Source: Schizophyllum amplum
Taxonomy: Eukaryota > Basidiomycota > Agaricomycetes > Agaricales > Schizophyllaceae
Direction: 5' to 3'
Length of the DNA: 64,000 nt
Assembly (NCBI GenBank): GCA_007026445.1
Contig: VDMD01000066.1
Span: 1 to 64,000 of the forward strand
The translations under genes and the position numbers were made by a program. The notes under the pieces are model-generated. The model was not told the DNA's origin and did no database searches. It was given only the letters and a program-made list of their open reading frames with translations. This document shows, in pieces, positions 34,469 to 44,581 of the stretch (its first letter is position 1; the number at the start of each line of letters is the position of its first letter).

Positions 34469-35699
34469 ATGTCTGTCTTTCCAGAGTTCTACGACATCGA
34501 CGCCGCTAGTGAGTCCTACCCTCGAGCACCCCCGCCACCCGATTAACGAAACGATACGCAGAGGAGCGCCTGGAATGGGTATCTAATTCGCGCAAGCTTG
34601 CCGCTCCAGACGACACTTTGGGTGTCATGTTCACTGTGTGTAATGATATCACATGTTCACCGCGATATACTGACGAACTTCCGAAGCGTTCTGCTGCGCC
34701 CGCACGTGTGCAGGTCGTCGGCGCTGACCGTGGACGGTCGAGAGTGGCTGTAGAAGAGGCCGACGGCGTATCTGAACTCGTTGTCGAGATTACCGGGATC
34801 GTTTTGAAGACAGACCTACCGCCCGTCGAAGACCGCCTGCCGTGAGTAGAGACTGTCCATTCTACTGCAATGTCCGACGCGCTTACCCTCCTCCCAGCAC
34901 CGGTCGCGACAAAGCTCGCTACATCCGACAGTCGATTAAGCTCGCTGGTCTCGAATCGCCTCATTTCGCCGGGGCACTCCAGGACGTCAAGGCCATTCGC
35001 GACGTATTCCTCCGCTCTGTCGCAGGCAACATTCAGGCCGCTGACAATCTGTCGGAAGAAGACGGAGGTTCGATCGACATCAGTAACCGGTACTTCTCCA
35101 GCGGACGCGACGTCGACCCGTCGAAGGCCGTTCCATTCAGCAACAATGTCGACCCACGCGGCTACCTTGCAGCGCTGTCGTCGCCCGCTTTTGTACATAC
35201 GACGGACAACGAAGTGAGCTACGTTATGTACGTCCAGGATCCTAAAGTGGCGAAAGCAAGGTGCGAGCATTTCTCACTGTACACTCACTCTTAACTCAAC
35301 ATCCAATCCAGGTACATCCCTTGCTCGCCGGCTGCTATCAAAGTAGGAGACCTCGTTACGTGCAAGATGGCGTTCTGTCTAGTTCCACTACCCCGCCATA
35401 GCGAGTCGAAGTGGAAGGTCTTACACGTCCTTCGCGCCATCGCACTCATGGACACGAGCTTGACCGAAGTGAGCTACTCGTCAGACTACTTTTCTCGATT
35501 GCTAACCAGCGCCCGACAGGAGGCTCACACGACATCGATATTCGAGAACCTCCACTTCACCCCGAAGACGACATTCGTGACGAATCCGACGCTGAAGCGA
35601 GGCAACACCACTTTCGTAGGCGCACTCACCGCCCCCCCCAAGAGAAGTAGGCGCCTTTCCATCGATGATGTGGAGGACGCCATCGTGAGCGATAAGTAG
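34469..35699 (+). CDS. Orphan protein of an agaricomycete-type family
   Basis: Five exons fit exactly: 34469-34508, 34562-34841, 34898-35260, 35312-35468 and 35520-35699 (introns 53, 56, 51 and 51 nt), giving 339 aa that begin MSVFPEFYDIDAA. The segment IKVGDLVTCKMAFCLVPL, followed by KWKVLHVLRAIALMD, matches my recollection of a repeated uncharacterised family of basidiomycete genomes in which a hydrophobic GD-V-x(8)-VPL ... K-x-L-x-VLRAI block is conserved. A basic stretch PPKRSRRLS near the C-terminus could be a nuclear localisation signal. No enzymatic motif is visible. Confidence 0.72.
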
Positions 35700-36615
35700 A
35701 CAGGCTCAGCTTCATACCTTTGCTACTACATTTGTATGCTACCATATTCAAAATAATGGCGGACTCGCCTTTTCGTGCTCTCTTCGTCATAAGCTTGGTA
35801 TCGTTTACCTCAACGAGTGGAGTTGACCGATCCGGTCGCGCAGCCACGACATTGTCCAGATTTACCGGTCACTTCCGACTGGACTCGCACGAGGTTGATC
35901 GAATCACAAAGGACGCGCCCCATTGCGAGTCGCGTGCTTCACTAAACGTACTATGAAAGAATCATGAATGCATGGTACATCCAAATCAAATGCGCGTGCA
36001 TCGAGACAGAACGCCAATAGCCTTGCCGGTTCACATCGAGCAATATACCAGAACCAATACAGTCCATCATCGACGTCGGGCATAACATTTGACGAGAACC
36101 CGAAGTCCAGATCCTGAAAGAACAAAAAAGTCTCGAATGGTGGAGTCAGACTGTGAGACTCGCGGGTAAAGCACAAAAAAGGGACTCGGAACTTAGGTCG
36201 AGCCTGGATTTGTGAGACCGTCCTACAAGCGCGACGGGATAGACACCGCCGACATGGACCGGGGCAAATCATGTACCAAGGAAAACGAGCTAGAACGGAC
36301 GCCAACAGGGATGCGAGACAACGGGTCAAATTGTACACGGTTCCGCACCGAGACACGCATACGCCCAGGCCACGGACACGGCGGAACCAATGTACGCACC
36401 AATTATCGTGCTGGACAGCACGCCTAGTCGCGCTGAAGACGCGTCTAAAACGTCGGCAAGGCTGCTTCCAGACCGTGCAATTCAGAAAACGAGTTTGCTG
36501 CACCGATCGTCTGGCGGCAAGGGGTAAAAAGATAACAAGATCGAGCCCTATATCTATTGCAAGCATTGTAGCTACGAAGCTCGCACACACTAATTCATTC
36601 CGCCCAAGTAGCAAC
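35700..36615. other. Intergenic
   Basis: Region upstream of the nucleotidyltransferase-like gene. A 251-codon antisense ORF (36659-35904) crosses it but is rich in Cys, Arg and Phe, has no recognised domain and overlaps the first exon of the real gene; I regard it as fortuitous. Confidence 0.5.
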
Positions 36616-38064
36616 ATGCAGAGACAATCCAAGCTCTTGTAAGCAAGCATTCCCTTCACACCCCTTCTGTTACCGCATTCGCTCCCACCCCTTTGCCCAC
36701 TATTTGAATCCCACCCTTTTGCGTGTCACTAACGCTTGACACTCAGACCCCCAACATGCGATGACGCTGTTCTCTCATGCTTGAATGCGAGGGATATTGC
36801 GCAGTACGCTATGGCCAGTCGCGAGACACATCGTCGTGTCAAGAGCTACTACCGGAGAGCTTTCTACCTACCGCGCGCACTCGGGTGCTTCTTCGACAAC
36901 GACCAGGACATTGAAGAATTTCGCGACATACAGAGACAGACTGGAATGGTCATCTCTGGATCTTTCGCTTTACGCTTCATGGGACGACTGTCCTTCGAGC
37001 CGGGCGACTTGGACGTCTACGTTAAGCACACATCGGCCTTCGTAGCAGGAGAGTTCTTGACGAGAGCTGGATACGAGTACCGCCCGAGACGCGGGCAACC
37101 GAGCGACTTCGACGACGCACTCGCCCTCTACCAAACATCCATGGAAGACAGGAACGACACTGGCCAATATGCTGCGACGGCTATCGTCGGCGCATACAAC
37201 TTTGTTAACACGAGGGACGAGAACGTGATTGTCCAGATCATCACCGCACGCACGAGTCCTGTAGACGTTATTCTGGGGTTTCATTCGAGTGAGTTGCTTG
37301 CTTGCTCTTAAGCGTGGTTGTTAACAATGCCGACAGCGGCGGTGATGAACTTGATTACACATTCCAGCGCAATCTCTCTCTACCCTCGCGAGACGTTTCT
37401 AAACAAAAGATCGTTGCGAATCGCGCGCAATTCCACACGGCCCAGCGCCCAGGCGGCTCTAGTGAAGTATAAGAATCGCGGGTTCGATATCCTCGAAGAC
37501 CTAGACGTGGCGGACGCCTCAGACTGCGAACAAGAGTTCGGGGCGTCGTATCGCTACATCGGCGACGACTTTACGTGGGAAATATCGCTTTGCTGCGACA
37601 GGTAAGCCCGTATTCTTCATCCGCCCCGCATCGAACCGGAGCGCATCTGACTGACATCGCCGTCCAGACGTTGGGTCGACCGAACTCAGTCGGTTATGTG
37701 GCAGTCATGGAGACTGATCTTCCAGCATACGGCGGGCGATGTCGGCGAACCACGTGCGACCGACGCAGTCATCAGACGTCGATATCTCAAGGCTCATCCG
37801 TTGGACGACTCACAACCGGACTGGGTGGCGTATACTTTCGCCGATACCGCGATGAGAGATGAGTTCAAGGCGCTCGTACGCATCTGTGGCACCACCCCCA
37901 TCTGGTACGTTCCTACTCCACATCGGTTTACTGTCGTCGTCAACATCATGTCCAGGTGGATATCCAAGGATTCCAACGCAGTAGCGGAGGAAATATGCAA
38001 GACCATGCAGATCGCCAAGCTGTTGAAGCCCGCCTACAGTGCGTCAATCGACGAGTACCATTGA
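36616..38064 (+). CDS. F-box-like protein with nucleotidyltransferase-like motif
   Basis: Four exons: 36616-36638, 36747-37288, 37337-37601 and 37668-38064 (introns 108, 48 and 66 nt), totalling 408 aa in exact frame. The N-terminus (CDDAVLSCLNARDIAQYAMA, then SRETHRRVKSYY) looks like a degenerate F-box. Then VISGSFALRFM and, about 13 residues on, GDLDVYV reproduce the GS-x(n)-D-x-D arrangement of the polymerase-beta nucleotidyltransferase superfamily. HSTAVMNLITHSSAISLYPR is a further signature I know from an abundant uncharacterised agaricomycete family. Whether it transfers nucleotides is unknown. The first exon of 23 nt was chosen because it restores frame across a consensus GTAAGC intron. 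Confidence 0.72.
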
Positions 38065-38463
38065 CGAAGTTGACCTCCGTTTTCAGAGCACCGCCTGGAT
38101 ACGTAGGGAACTGTCGTCATCGACTTCGCATTTTTGTCCGAATTAAAAACTCAAAAGCTGGTAGAGGGCGCTGGTCGCCTAAGCCGCTCGAAGATATTCT
38201 GTAGGGGTATTCTATAGAGTACGCAAGTATTAATGGCGGTATTGTCAATAAAACTTCGGATATTGAAAACTATGTCCCTCATGTCTCGCCGGATGTAGCG
38301 GAACGTTTCGCGTCATTGAAACGATTGTCGTGGCGCAAGACATCCCCCGTATGCATGTCGCACCAGTCCGATATAGGAGCAGAGACATTATATTGCTATA
38401 TAGGCGTAGAAGATGCGCATGTCCGGCTCGTGCGCACTTCAACCAGATAAATCGACGGGCAAA

Positions 38464-39698
38464 AGTCAGTGAATGATATCGACAGACCGTCTACTCTACT
38501 GACACTCGAGTAACAGTGCACGCACACTTTCCATCTGACTTGTACCCATTACTCGCCGGCAACTGCGATCGCACCACACTGCGCCATCTAACGCAGACCA
38601 GCTTCCTCATGCGATCAGCGGCGCAGCCTATGCTCTTTCATACACACAAAGTGATGGGAGACAGAGATGTCGAGTTCCTACGCACTTTTCCGGATCTCAC
38701 CGCGTTAGTCCGCGTCTTCCAGATACACGCCGTTGATCCCCCTCGAGGAATTCCATTAATGCCCAAGGTCACCAATCTTTCGTGGGTCGCCCCCACCAAC
38801 GACATTCGACGCCTTTGTTCTGCGGACATAGCGCTGGTGCTCATGAAGTTTCCCAATCTTCAGAAAGCCCGGTTCTATGTCGACATCGGCTACACCTTCA
38901 CGTTGCATCAAGGTCTTAGGACCATCGCACCGTCTGTCACGTCACTGCGCGTGGGGTTTCCTCACACGCCGCCTATGGACATTATCGCAGCTCACCCAGC
39001 GAACTTACCCAACCTAGAGGAACTCATCATCTGCGAAGGACGACCGTTCGACGTCTGCTCTTTCATAGTCGACACTATCGGCCCTCGCGCGGAAAAGCTG
39101 AGACGCCTACAACTTCCGACGTTCTGTGACTGGAACCAGCTTTGTGACGTACTGGACGCAGTCGCGCCGACGGTAGAACAACTGCGCTTGCCGAAGTTCA
39201 ACTGGCTCAAAATGGGCGCAACAGGTGCGCAGACCACTGACGGCCTTACGCGTATATACTCACAGCGCAATAGATGCCCTGCCACGCAACGCGCTTCCGG
39301 CGCTGGAGAAGTTCTCGATAAACATATCGCAAGATCACAGAAACGACCTCAGCGAAATCTGTTCTAGAATGGCGGATCTTGTGTTGAACTTTCTGGCTGG
39401 GCGACACACCCCGGCCCTTCGGGTCGTACGAATCACCGTACATGCGGCGACGATTGTCCGTGCGTACAAGTACGGCTCCTACGCTTGGAAGATATTCCAA
39501 GAGCTGCGCGGGATCCACCACTCCATTCAGTGGCAAGAATGGATCGCTCGGACCCTTCCGGAGAACGTGTTACTCGAAGTATCAGTAGGGACCAAGTACG
39601 CGCAGTACCCGAAGGATGCCGATGCACTTGAGCTTGCTATAATGTCGGCCTCATATGTCGTGGACGAATCGCGCTTTCGAATAGGGGCAGACATATAG
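38464..39698 (+). CDS. F-box protein, family member C (start codon apparently split by intron)
   Basis: Coding exons 38517-39224 and 39274-39698 give about 377 aa if the initiator A is position 38464. The arrangement A|GTCAGTG, 52 nt, CAG|TG mirrors member A at 17.1 kb. The F-box (FPSDLYPLLAGNCDRTTLRH) starts near residue 5 and is followed by an LRR-like body with the family motifs NLSWV, CSADIALVL, FPNLQKARFYVDI and WNQLCDVLDAVAPTVEQLRL. Exon 2 has the same length as in A (708 nt). It probably acts as an SCF substrate adaptor; target unknown. It is separated from A and B by the Helitron-type gene and the orphan genes. Confidence 0.7.
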
Positions 39699-40065
39699 GT
39701 GAATGCATGTTCGTATTACGAGGCGGCTATGGCAGTAGACATTGTACTTCTTAAACGATAACGAACGTATTGGTCACCGAGACGTGCTAATGCAACAGCA
39801 ACGTTATACATATGTTAAGCGCGCCTCCCATTCATCCAGTGCCTCGCAGTCGCGTAGCGTAGCATCCGACTCCCAGGTATCTGCGCTCGCAGGCCACTCC
39901 CACTAACGCACTCTATACTGCTTTCCATACCCACGCCCCTGTCGTCCACAATGCGCGCAATACGCCATTCATCAAAGAGTCCAGCGAGATGACAGACATC
40001 AATCAAGAAAAAGCTATGCAGTACATCAAGAAAATGCCAACAATACGACAAACCCCCTCGGCCAG
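39699..40065. other. Intergenic between convergent genes
   Basis: 3' flanks of F-box member C and the chromodomain gene. No feature recognised. Confidence 0.5.
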
Positions 40066-40853
40066 CTACATCCTATCCCGTCGCTCCCAATCCTTCAAAG
40101 CCTGAGTCCTCGCCATAGTAGAGCGAGTCTCCCAGGTGTTCCACTTATCGCTGAACCCAAGCCAACGTACTAAGAACGCCTTCCCGCGACCCTGCCGACG
40201 CTCGTCTATAATGTCCCTGATGTACCACTCCTCTTTCCCAGATTTAGTGACGACCTTGTACTTCTGGAACCTTGAAGTGTCGGCTTTGGGCGCGGCTTTC
40301 TTGCTGGTAAAACGCCGGGTTGACATATAGCGAGCAGTTTGCTTGCGAGACTTCTCAGCAGTCGCAACAAGTTCATCACTTGACTTGCCTGCGAAAGTTC
40401 GTAAGGGATTCAAAAGCGACCAACTGCGCTCACCGTCGGGTTCAGGCGTAACCTCAATATCCGTGAGTGGAGAGAGATCGCGAAGCTGAGAAGCACGCGA
40501 GGCACCACATGAAGGCGAAGCACGCTTCGAGGAGACTGCCGGAGTCAAACCGCTGTGAGAACGGTTGACCGCCGCAGACGCGCAAGCAGTATCCGACGCA
40601 TTGCCAACAGGTGGCGCATCACGTCGGGTGGACGAAGAATCAATTATATCTGCCGAAGAAAGACGTTTGGAATCAATGAAGATATCCAGATGGCTTTCGT
40701 CGACTGGGTCGGGAGAGCTGCTAAAAAGAGTCGGCGCACGCGTACAGCTCACAGGCACAAAACCACATACGACGGGAACTCTGCCGACACCAGAGATGGA
40801 AAACAGTCGGGAGTGGGAGAAGGAGATATATCCATGTCGCTGAGAGAGCTCAT
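40066..40853 (-). CDS. Chromodomain protein
   Basis: Two exons, 40853 to about 40789 and 40720 to 40066, give about 240 aa starting MSSLSDMDISPSPTPDCFPS. The N-terminal two thirds is Ser/Asp/Arg-rich and probably disordered. The C-terminus holds a chromodomain with the aromatic positions seen: EEWYIRDIIDERRQ, FLVRWLGFSDKWNTWE and ALKDWERRDRM. Chromodomains bind methylated histone tails or, in chromoviruses, direct integration. The protein is too small to be a retroelement polyprotein and no integrase residues are present. It may be a host chromatin protein or a domesticated chromovirus tail. Confidence 0.72.
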
Positions 40854-42340
40854 AGCGTCGACAGAAGGGTAAACGGATCGACAGAAATGTCGCAAACAAC
40901 GAGGATGGAAGCAAAAGGAGGGCGCTTACACGGCTTAAGGCGCCAGCGTGATCATTCATGTTCTACGACGACCGTCGATAAGAAGCGCCGAGTATAACAG
41001 ACATTCAATACTGCGCCAAGCGACCGGACGAACACGCTGTTCGATGACGGCCTCGGCGACGACATCCAGAGGACGTAGACATACCATACACCTGGAGTCA
41101 ATCTGGATATTTCGTGTTGGAACACTAGACGGAAGGTCATTCATGGTGGCATTTGTCTGTCGCGCTGCACGTAGCGCCCCGTTTCCGGGACTGCAGACTC
41201 GTAATATATGCCCACAGTACTCAAACCACTACAATACGCCCACAGTACTCAAATTCCTACAATATCCCGCTACGAGTTTGGACGTCCTGCGCGCGTGCCA
41301 ATATTTGCATGCCCTTCTACACCTCCACCGTGCCCATAGATCGCCGCAAGGGACACATCGATGACGTCGACTGTAGATGGTCACCCGACTTAACTGACAT
41401 GTATGTTATGTAAGCGCGGAAACGAGACTCACCTGAAAAAAAAACCACGTGCTGTGGCCCGGTCGTTACCGGCCCGATACTAGAAGCCAAGTGGGTGGCG
41501 ATAATGTTCGGTCGCATCTACGGCTGCACTCAGCGAAGCTCCGTTGGTACATAATATCGTACACAGGCAGTATATGAGTCCATAATCACTACCTTACCTT
41601 GAATGTCTGCCTGGCTACTTGTCCATTTGCAGGAACGCGCGTACGGCGGCGACGCGCGTACACTCAAACCGGCCGATCGGCCTTTCTCGAGTGAAGCGTT
41701 TGTGGTTGTGAAGTAGTAGCGTCGAATTCAATCAGCCCGCGTACGCAAAGCGCAACGCGAGCCCCTCGGTTAGACAGTCGCCAACATGACGGTGAGAGCC
41801 AAAAGGGATGGACCGATGGACGAACGTATTTCCCACGATCGCGGCCATCGCCGGATTTCCCACGACCGCGGCCATCGCCGGATGACGCGTGTCCCGGGGC
41901 AAACATTCTCTCCCCGAATACGTGTCGTCCGGGCGCCAAGTAATGTTAGATTAAATGTGTATAAGTGAAAAGAAAAGATGAACTACCTGGACAGAATAGA
42001 TGCTACGTGCAATAGTAAATATGAAGGAAAGGAAAGAAAGCCGGCGAGAACGGCCTGTGGCAGCGGTAAGTTTGAGGGCGAAAAGCGCACATCACGTAAA
42101 AAGGATTGGTTGCACTTGATCGGGTCGTTACCAAAAATCGCCGCGAGCGCAGTGGGAAGGGGTTCGTTTAGTCCATTTCATTTCCTAACTCACCAATCTT
42201 TATTGCCAAATTGGGCGCGCTAATAAACATGGACAAACAATTCCGTTGTCTTCCCGACCCACCACCATCCACCTCCTTTTTTCAGAACCCGTAGCATGTC
42301 ACGCACAAATGCTTTTTCTATCCGAAATTGACGCAGAGCC
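40854..42340. other. Intergenic with short tandem repeats
   Basis: No gene recognised. It contains a two-copy repeat of about 30 bp with GCCCACAGTACTCAAA near 41210-41265 and a two-copy 27-bp repeat at 41828-41881. GC-rich and AT-rich segments alternate. The left end of the large inverted duplication begins at about 42340. Confidence 0.5.
41828..41881. repeat. 27-bp tandem duplication
   Basis: Two units, 41828-41854 and 41855-41881, each beginning ATTTCCCACGA and ending GCGGCCATCGCCGG, with one mismatch. Confidence 0.85.
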
Positions 42341-42440
42341 GACTGTCATAGCGAGCGCCTACAGCGAGAGAGAAAGGCTGGTACGGCTTCGAGGAGTTTG
42401 AAGGATCCCGAGCCGGTGAGAGCTTTGGTATACTTACGCT

Positions 42441-43200
42441 CTAGGTAGACTCAGGGTAGACTTGTCGGTCTTTAATTTGTAATGGAGGCATCAGCACTTC
42501 GGCACAAGCTGTGAGCGCTATGCAACGACAGAATGCTTGCTGTCGTCCGGGCAAGAGTCGCCGTGGCCCGTGAGGCAAAGCACGCATATGCAGTTCACTG
42601 TACTTGAATGTGCGTTGCACGGTTATACCGTCATGCTCGCGCACTGAATTTGGAAAGACAGCATGCGAAGGCCGAGTGTTCGGGGCGATGGACAAGCGCA
42701 GAGGGTCCCACAAGGGTCCCCGGTGATGAGCGCTCGAGTGCTGAGCCGCCTTCGATAGTTGAATGGATGTCGTATTTCCGCAGCGCGCACGTCTTGTGGG
42801 TCGCGAAGCCACCCAGCTGACCGGACGATCACGGACATCGTGCTCGGTCGGCGCTCGGGCTCGGGGAGAAGGGCGCGTCCATGGTGCGTCGATGCTTGGT
42901 CGATGCCGCTCAGGCGTAGTTCGGGCAGGGATTGGATCCGGCACCGGCAACCATTCCGCTCCGAGCGCGTCATCGACGAGGAGGGGCATGTGTACTTACG
43001 CATATTGGCCATCAGTAAGGACAGGGAAGCGCCAGGCAGGGTGCAGCGAGAGGCATACAAAGAGCGTAGAGCCGTGGTCCGACGCGCGCGCAACGATCTT
43101 CGGCAATCGCCGGTACACGTGTAACAGCTTTTGTTGCTTTCCGCAACTCAGACTTGTTCTCAGCAAACATGCGGCTCGAGAGCCAGATAACCATAGTGAT
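42441..43200 (-). pseudogene. Decayed coding-like segment, copy 1
   Basis: The minus-strand sequence is similar to plus-strand 59690-60520. Shared stretches include TGTTACACGTGTACCGGCGA-type and PSHAVF...HDGI.VQRT-coding sequence. Frame-coherent pieces occur but are broken differently in the two copies, and no domain is recognised. It may be the remnant of a gene that was duplicated with the reductase, or only the reductase's duplicated upstream region. Confidence 0.45.
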
Positions 43201-43273
43201 GGATACTAGCCGGGCTCATATGGCCTCCTCCGGGATCAAAGAATAATACAGCGCAAGTGAGCCGGTATCGACT

Positions 43274-44332
43274 TAGGCTCGGCGCAAGCCCCCTGGCGGC
43301 GACTGCCGTCACCTTCGCCAGAAGGGGCTTGCTCAAAGATCACAATTGATGCGGGTACATTCGCGAGGCTGCTCAAGCGTTTTCTCATGGCCGATTGACA
43401 CAAAAAATATGCAATATGTAGCTATGATACACTACTACACGTCTAAGAAAGCGGAAAATCAATCGACGCCCGTTGTCTTGCTCGACGGCATCTTCAACTG
43501 CTGTCACACACTGACGAGCCGTTCGCGCTAATGCAACATGTGACGTATGCATGGCGCTCCCGTTGTCGGATATGTGCTTCAGTGCTATGAGTAGAGTACA
43601 AATCACCCTTTCTCTTGGCCATATCATCCTTCTCTGCTTTGGAAGACGGCGCACAATGGCAGGTGTTACACCGTGTGACCGCATTTCGAACCGTGGGAAA
43701 TCGAACTTGCACTCTCGCTCGAAGGCGGTCACCCGCGCTGCATCCTTATTCATAATGACAGACTCGTCCTCAACAGTCTCAATGCTCCTAGTTGGCAATA
43801 CAGTGGTGCTCCCGAGCGGCATCCCCCCAAGAACTTTGTAAATCTTACCGGGGGGCCTCGTTCCGCTCTAGGGGTCAAAATAATACTTTTGCCCAGTGTT
43901 GTGCGAGTTGTTCGCGCGTCCGTACTCTAATCAGATGTGAAAAACGCCCTTAATTCCTCCAAGGTGTATCCCTAATATAATATCTACTTTTTGCATTTTT
44001 CCCAAAGCGATGGAGTCAGTTATCGTCCATTCTTCCACAGGGGCAAAGATCTCACGAAGCCCCATTTCACAGCTTATTTACGGTGCAATAGAATACAGGG
44101 AGTATGGCAAAACTTCACAGAGCGACGAGGATGGATCTGAAGTGTTGGTATGCGAGGTGCCAAGGCGCGGCTGCACCTCGTCGCAGGGATATGGCGGACC
44201 GATTGTACCCACCGATTTCGTGATGTTTGAGCAAGCCCCTCTGCTCGCGGCACTCGCGGAGGTAAATTAAATACCCAAATCGGGTATTTAACTCGCGTGG
44301 CCCGCGTGGCGGAGGGGCTTGATCCGAACCTA
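43274..44332. mobile_element. 1,059-bp DNA transposon with 9-bp target duplication
   Basis: Flanked by GTATCGACT on both sides (43265-43273 and 44333-44341). The ends are inverted: TAGGCTCGGCGCAAGCCCC at the left and, on the other strand, TAGGTTCGGATCAAGCCCC at the right. A second inverted pair lies inside each end (AGGGGCTTGCTCAAANATCA), so the termini are compound and each contains an internal stem. Comparison with the uninterrupted right arm near 59640 identifies the insertion point. A 9-bp duplication suits Mutator-like elements. The largest internal ORF (145 codons, minus) has no recognised domain, so it is probably non-autonomous. Confidence 0.8.
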
Positions 44333-44526
44333 GTATCGACTTGCCGTGGCGCGTTGCATTGATCTGGAGGGTTGAGGTAAGCTGAAGCAATGCGCCTTCT
44401 TCTATCCTTGGAATCTAAGATTTACTCAATGCTTCGGGTAGATCATCCGACTCAGATGCTTCTCGCCCGACTCCGTCCCCTGGCGGCGCTTACTGCACGA
44501 CTTCTTACTGACCCTGCCCCCCGGCC

Positions 44527-44535
44527 CTTATATAC
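44527..44535 (+). promoter_or_regulatory. TATA box of left NRPS-like gene
   Basis: CTTATATAC, 55 bp upstream of the ATG at 44582. The right copy has the same element in CTTATATACGCGCAGATGTT context, so the core promoter is conserved between the duplicates. Confidence 0.7.
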
Positions 44536-44581
44536 GCGCAGATGTTCCAAGAGAGAGTGCAACGACGACTGAAACTACATC

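Noticed and set aside
35904..36659. 251-codon minus-strand ORF
   Set aside because: No domain, Cys/Arg/Phe-biased composition, no splice support, and it overlaps the first exon of the plus-strand nucleotidyltransferase-like gene.
40066..40853. Chromodomain ORF as the end of a gypsy polyprotein
   Set aside because: It has its own start, one intron and no integrase residues upstream; the sequence is not close to the chromodomain of the gypsy element at 62544.
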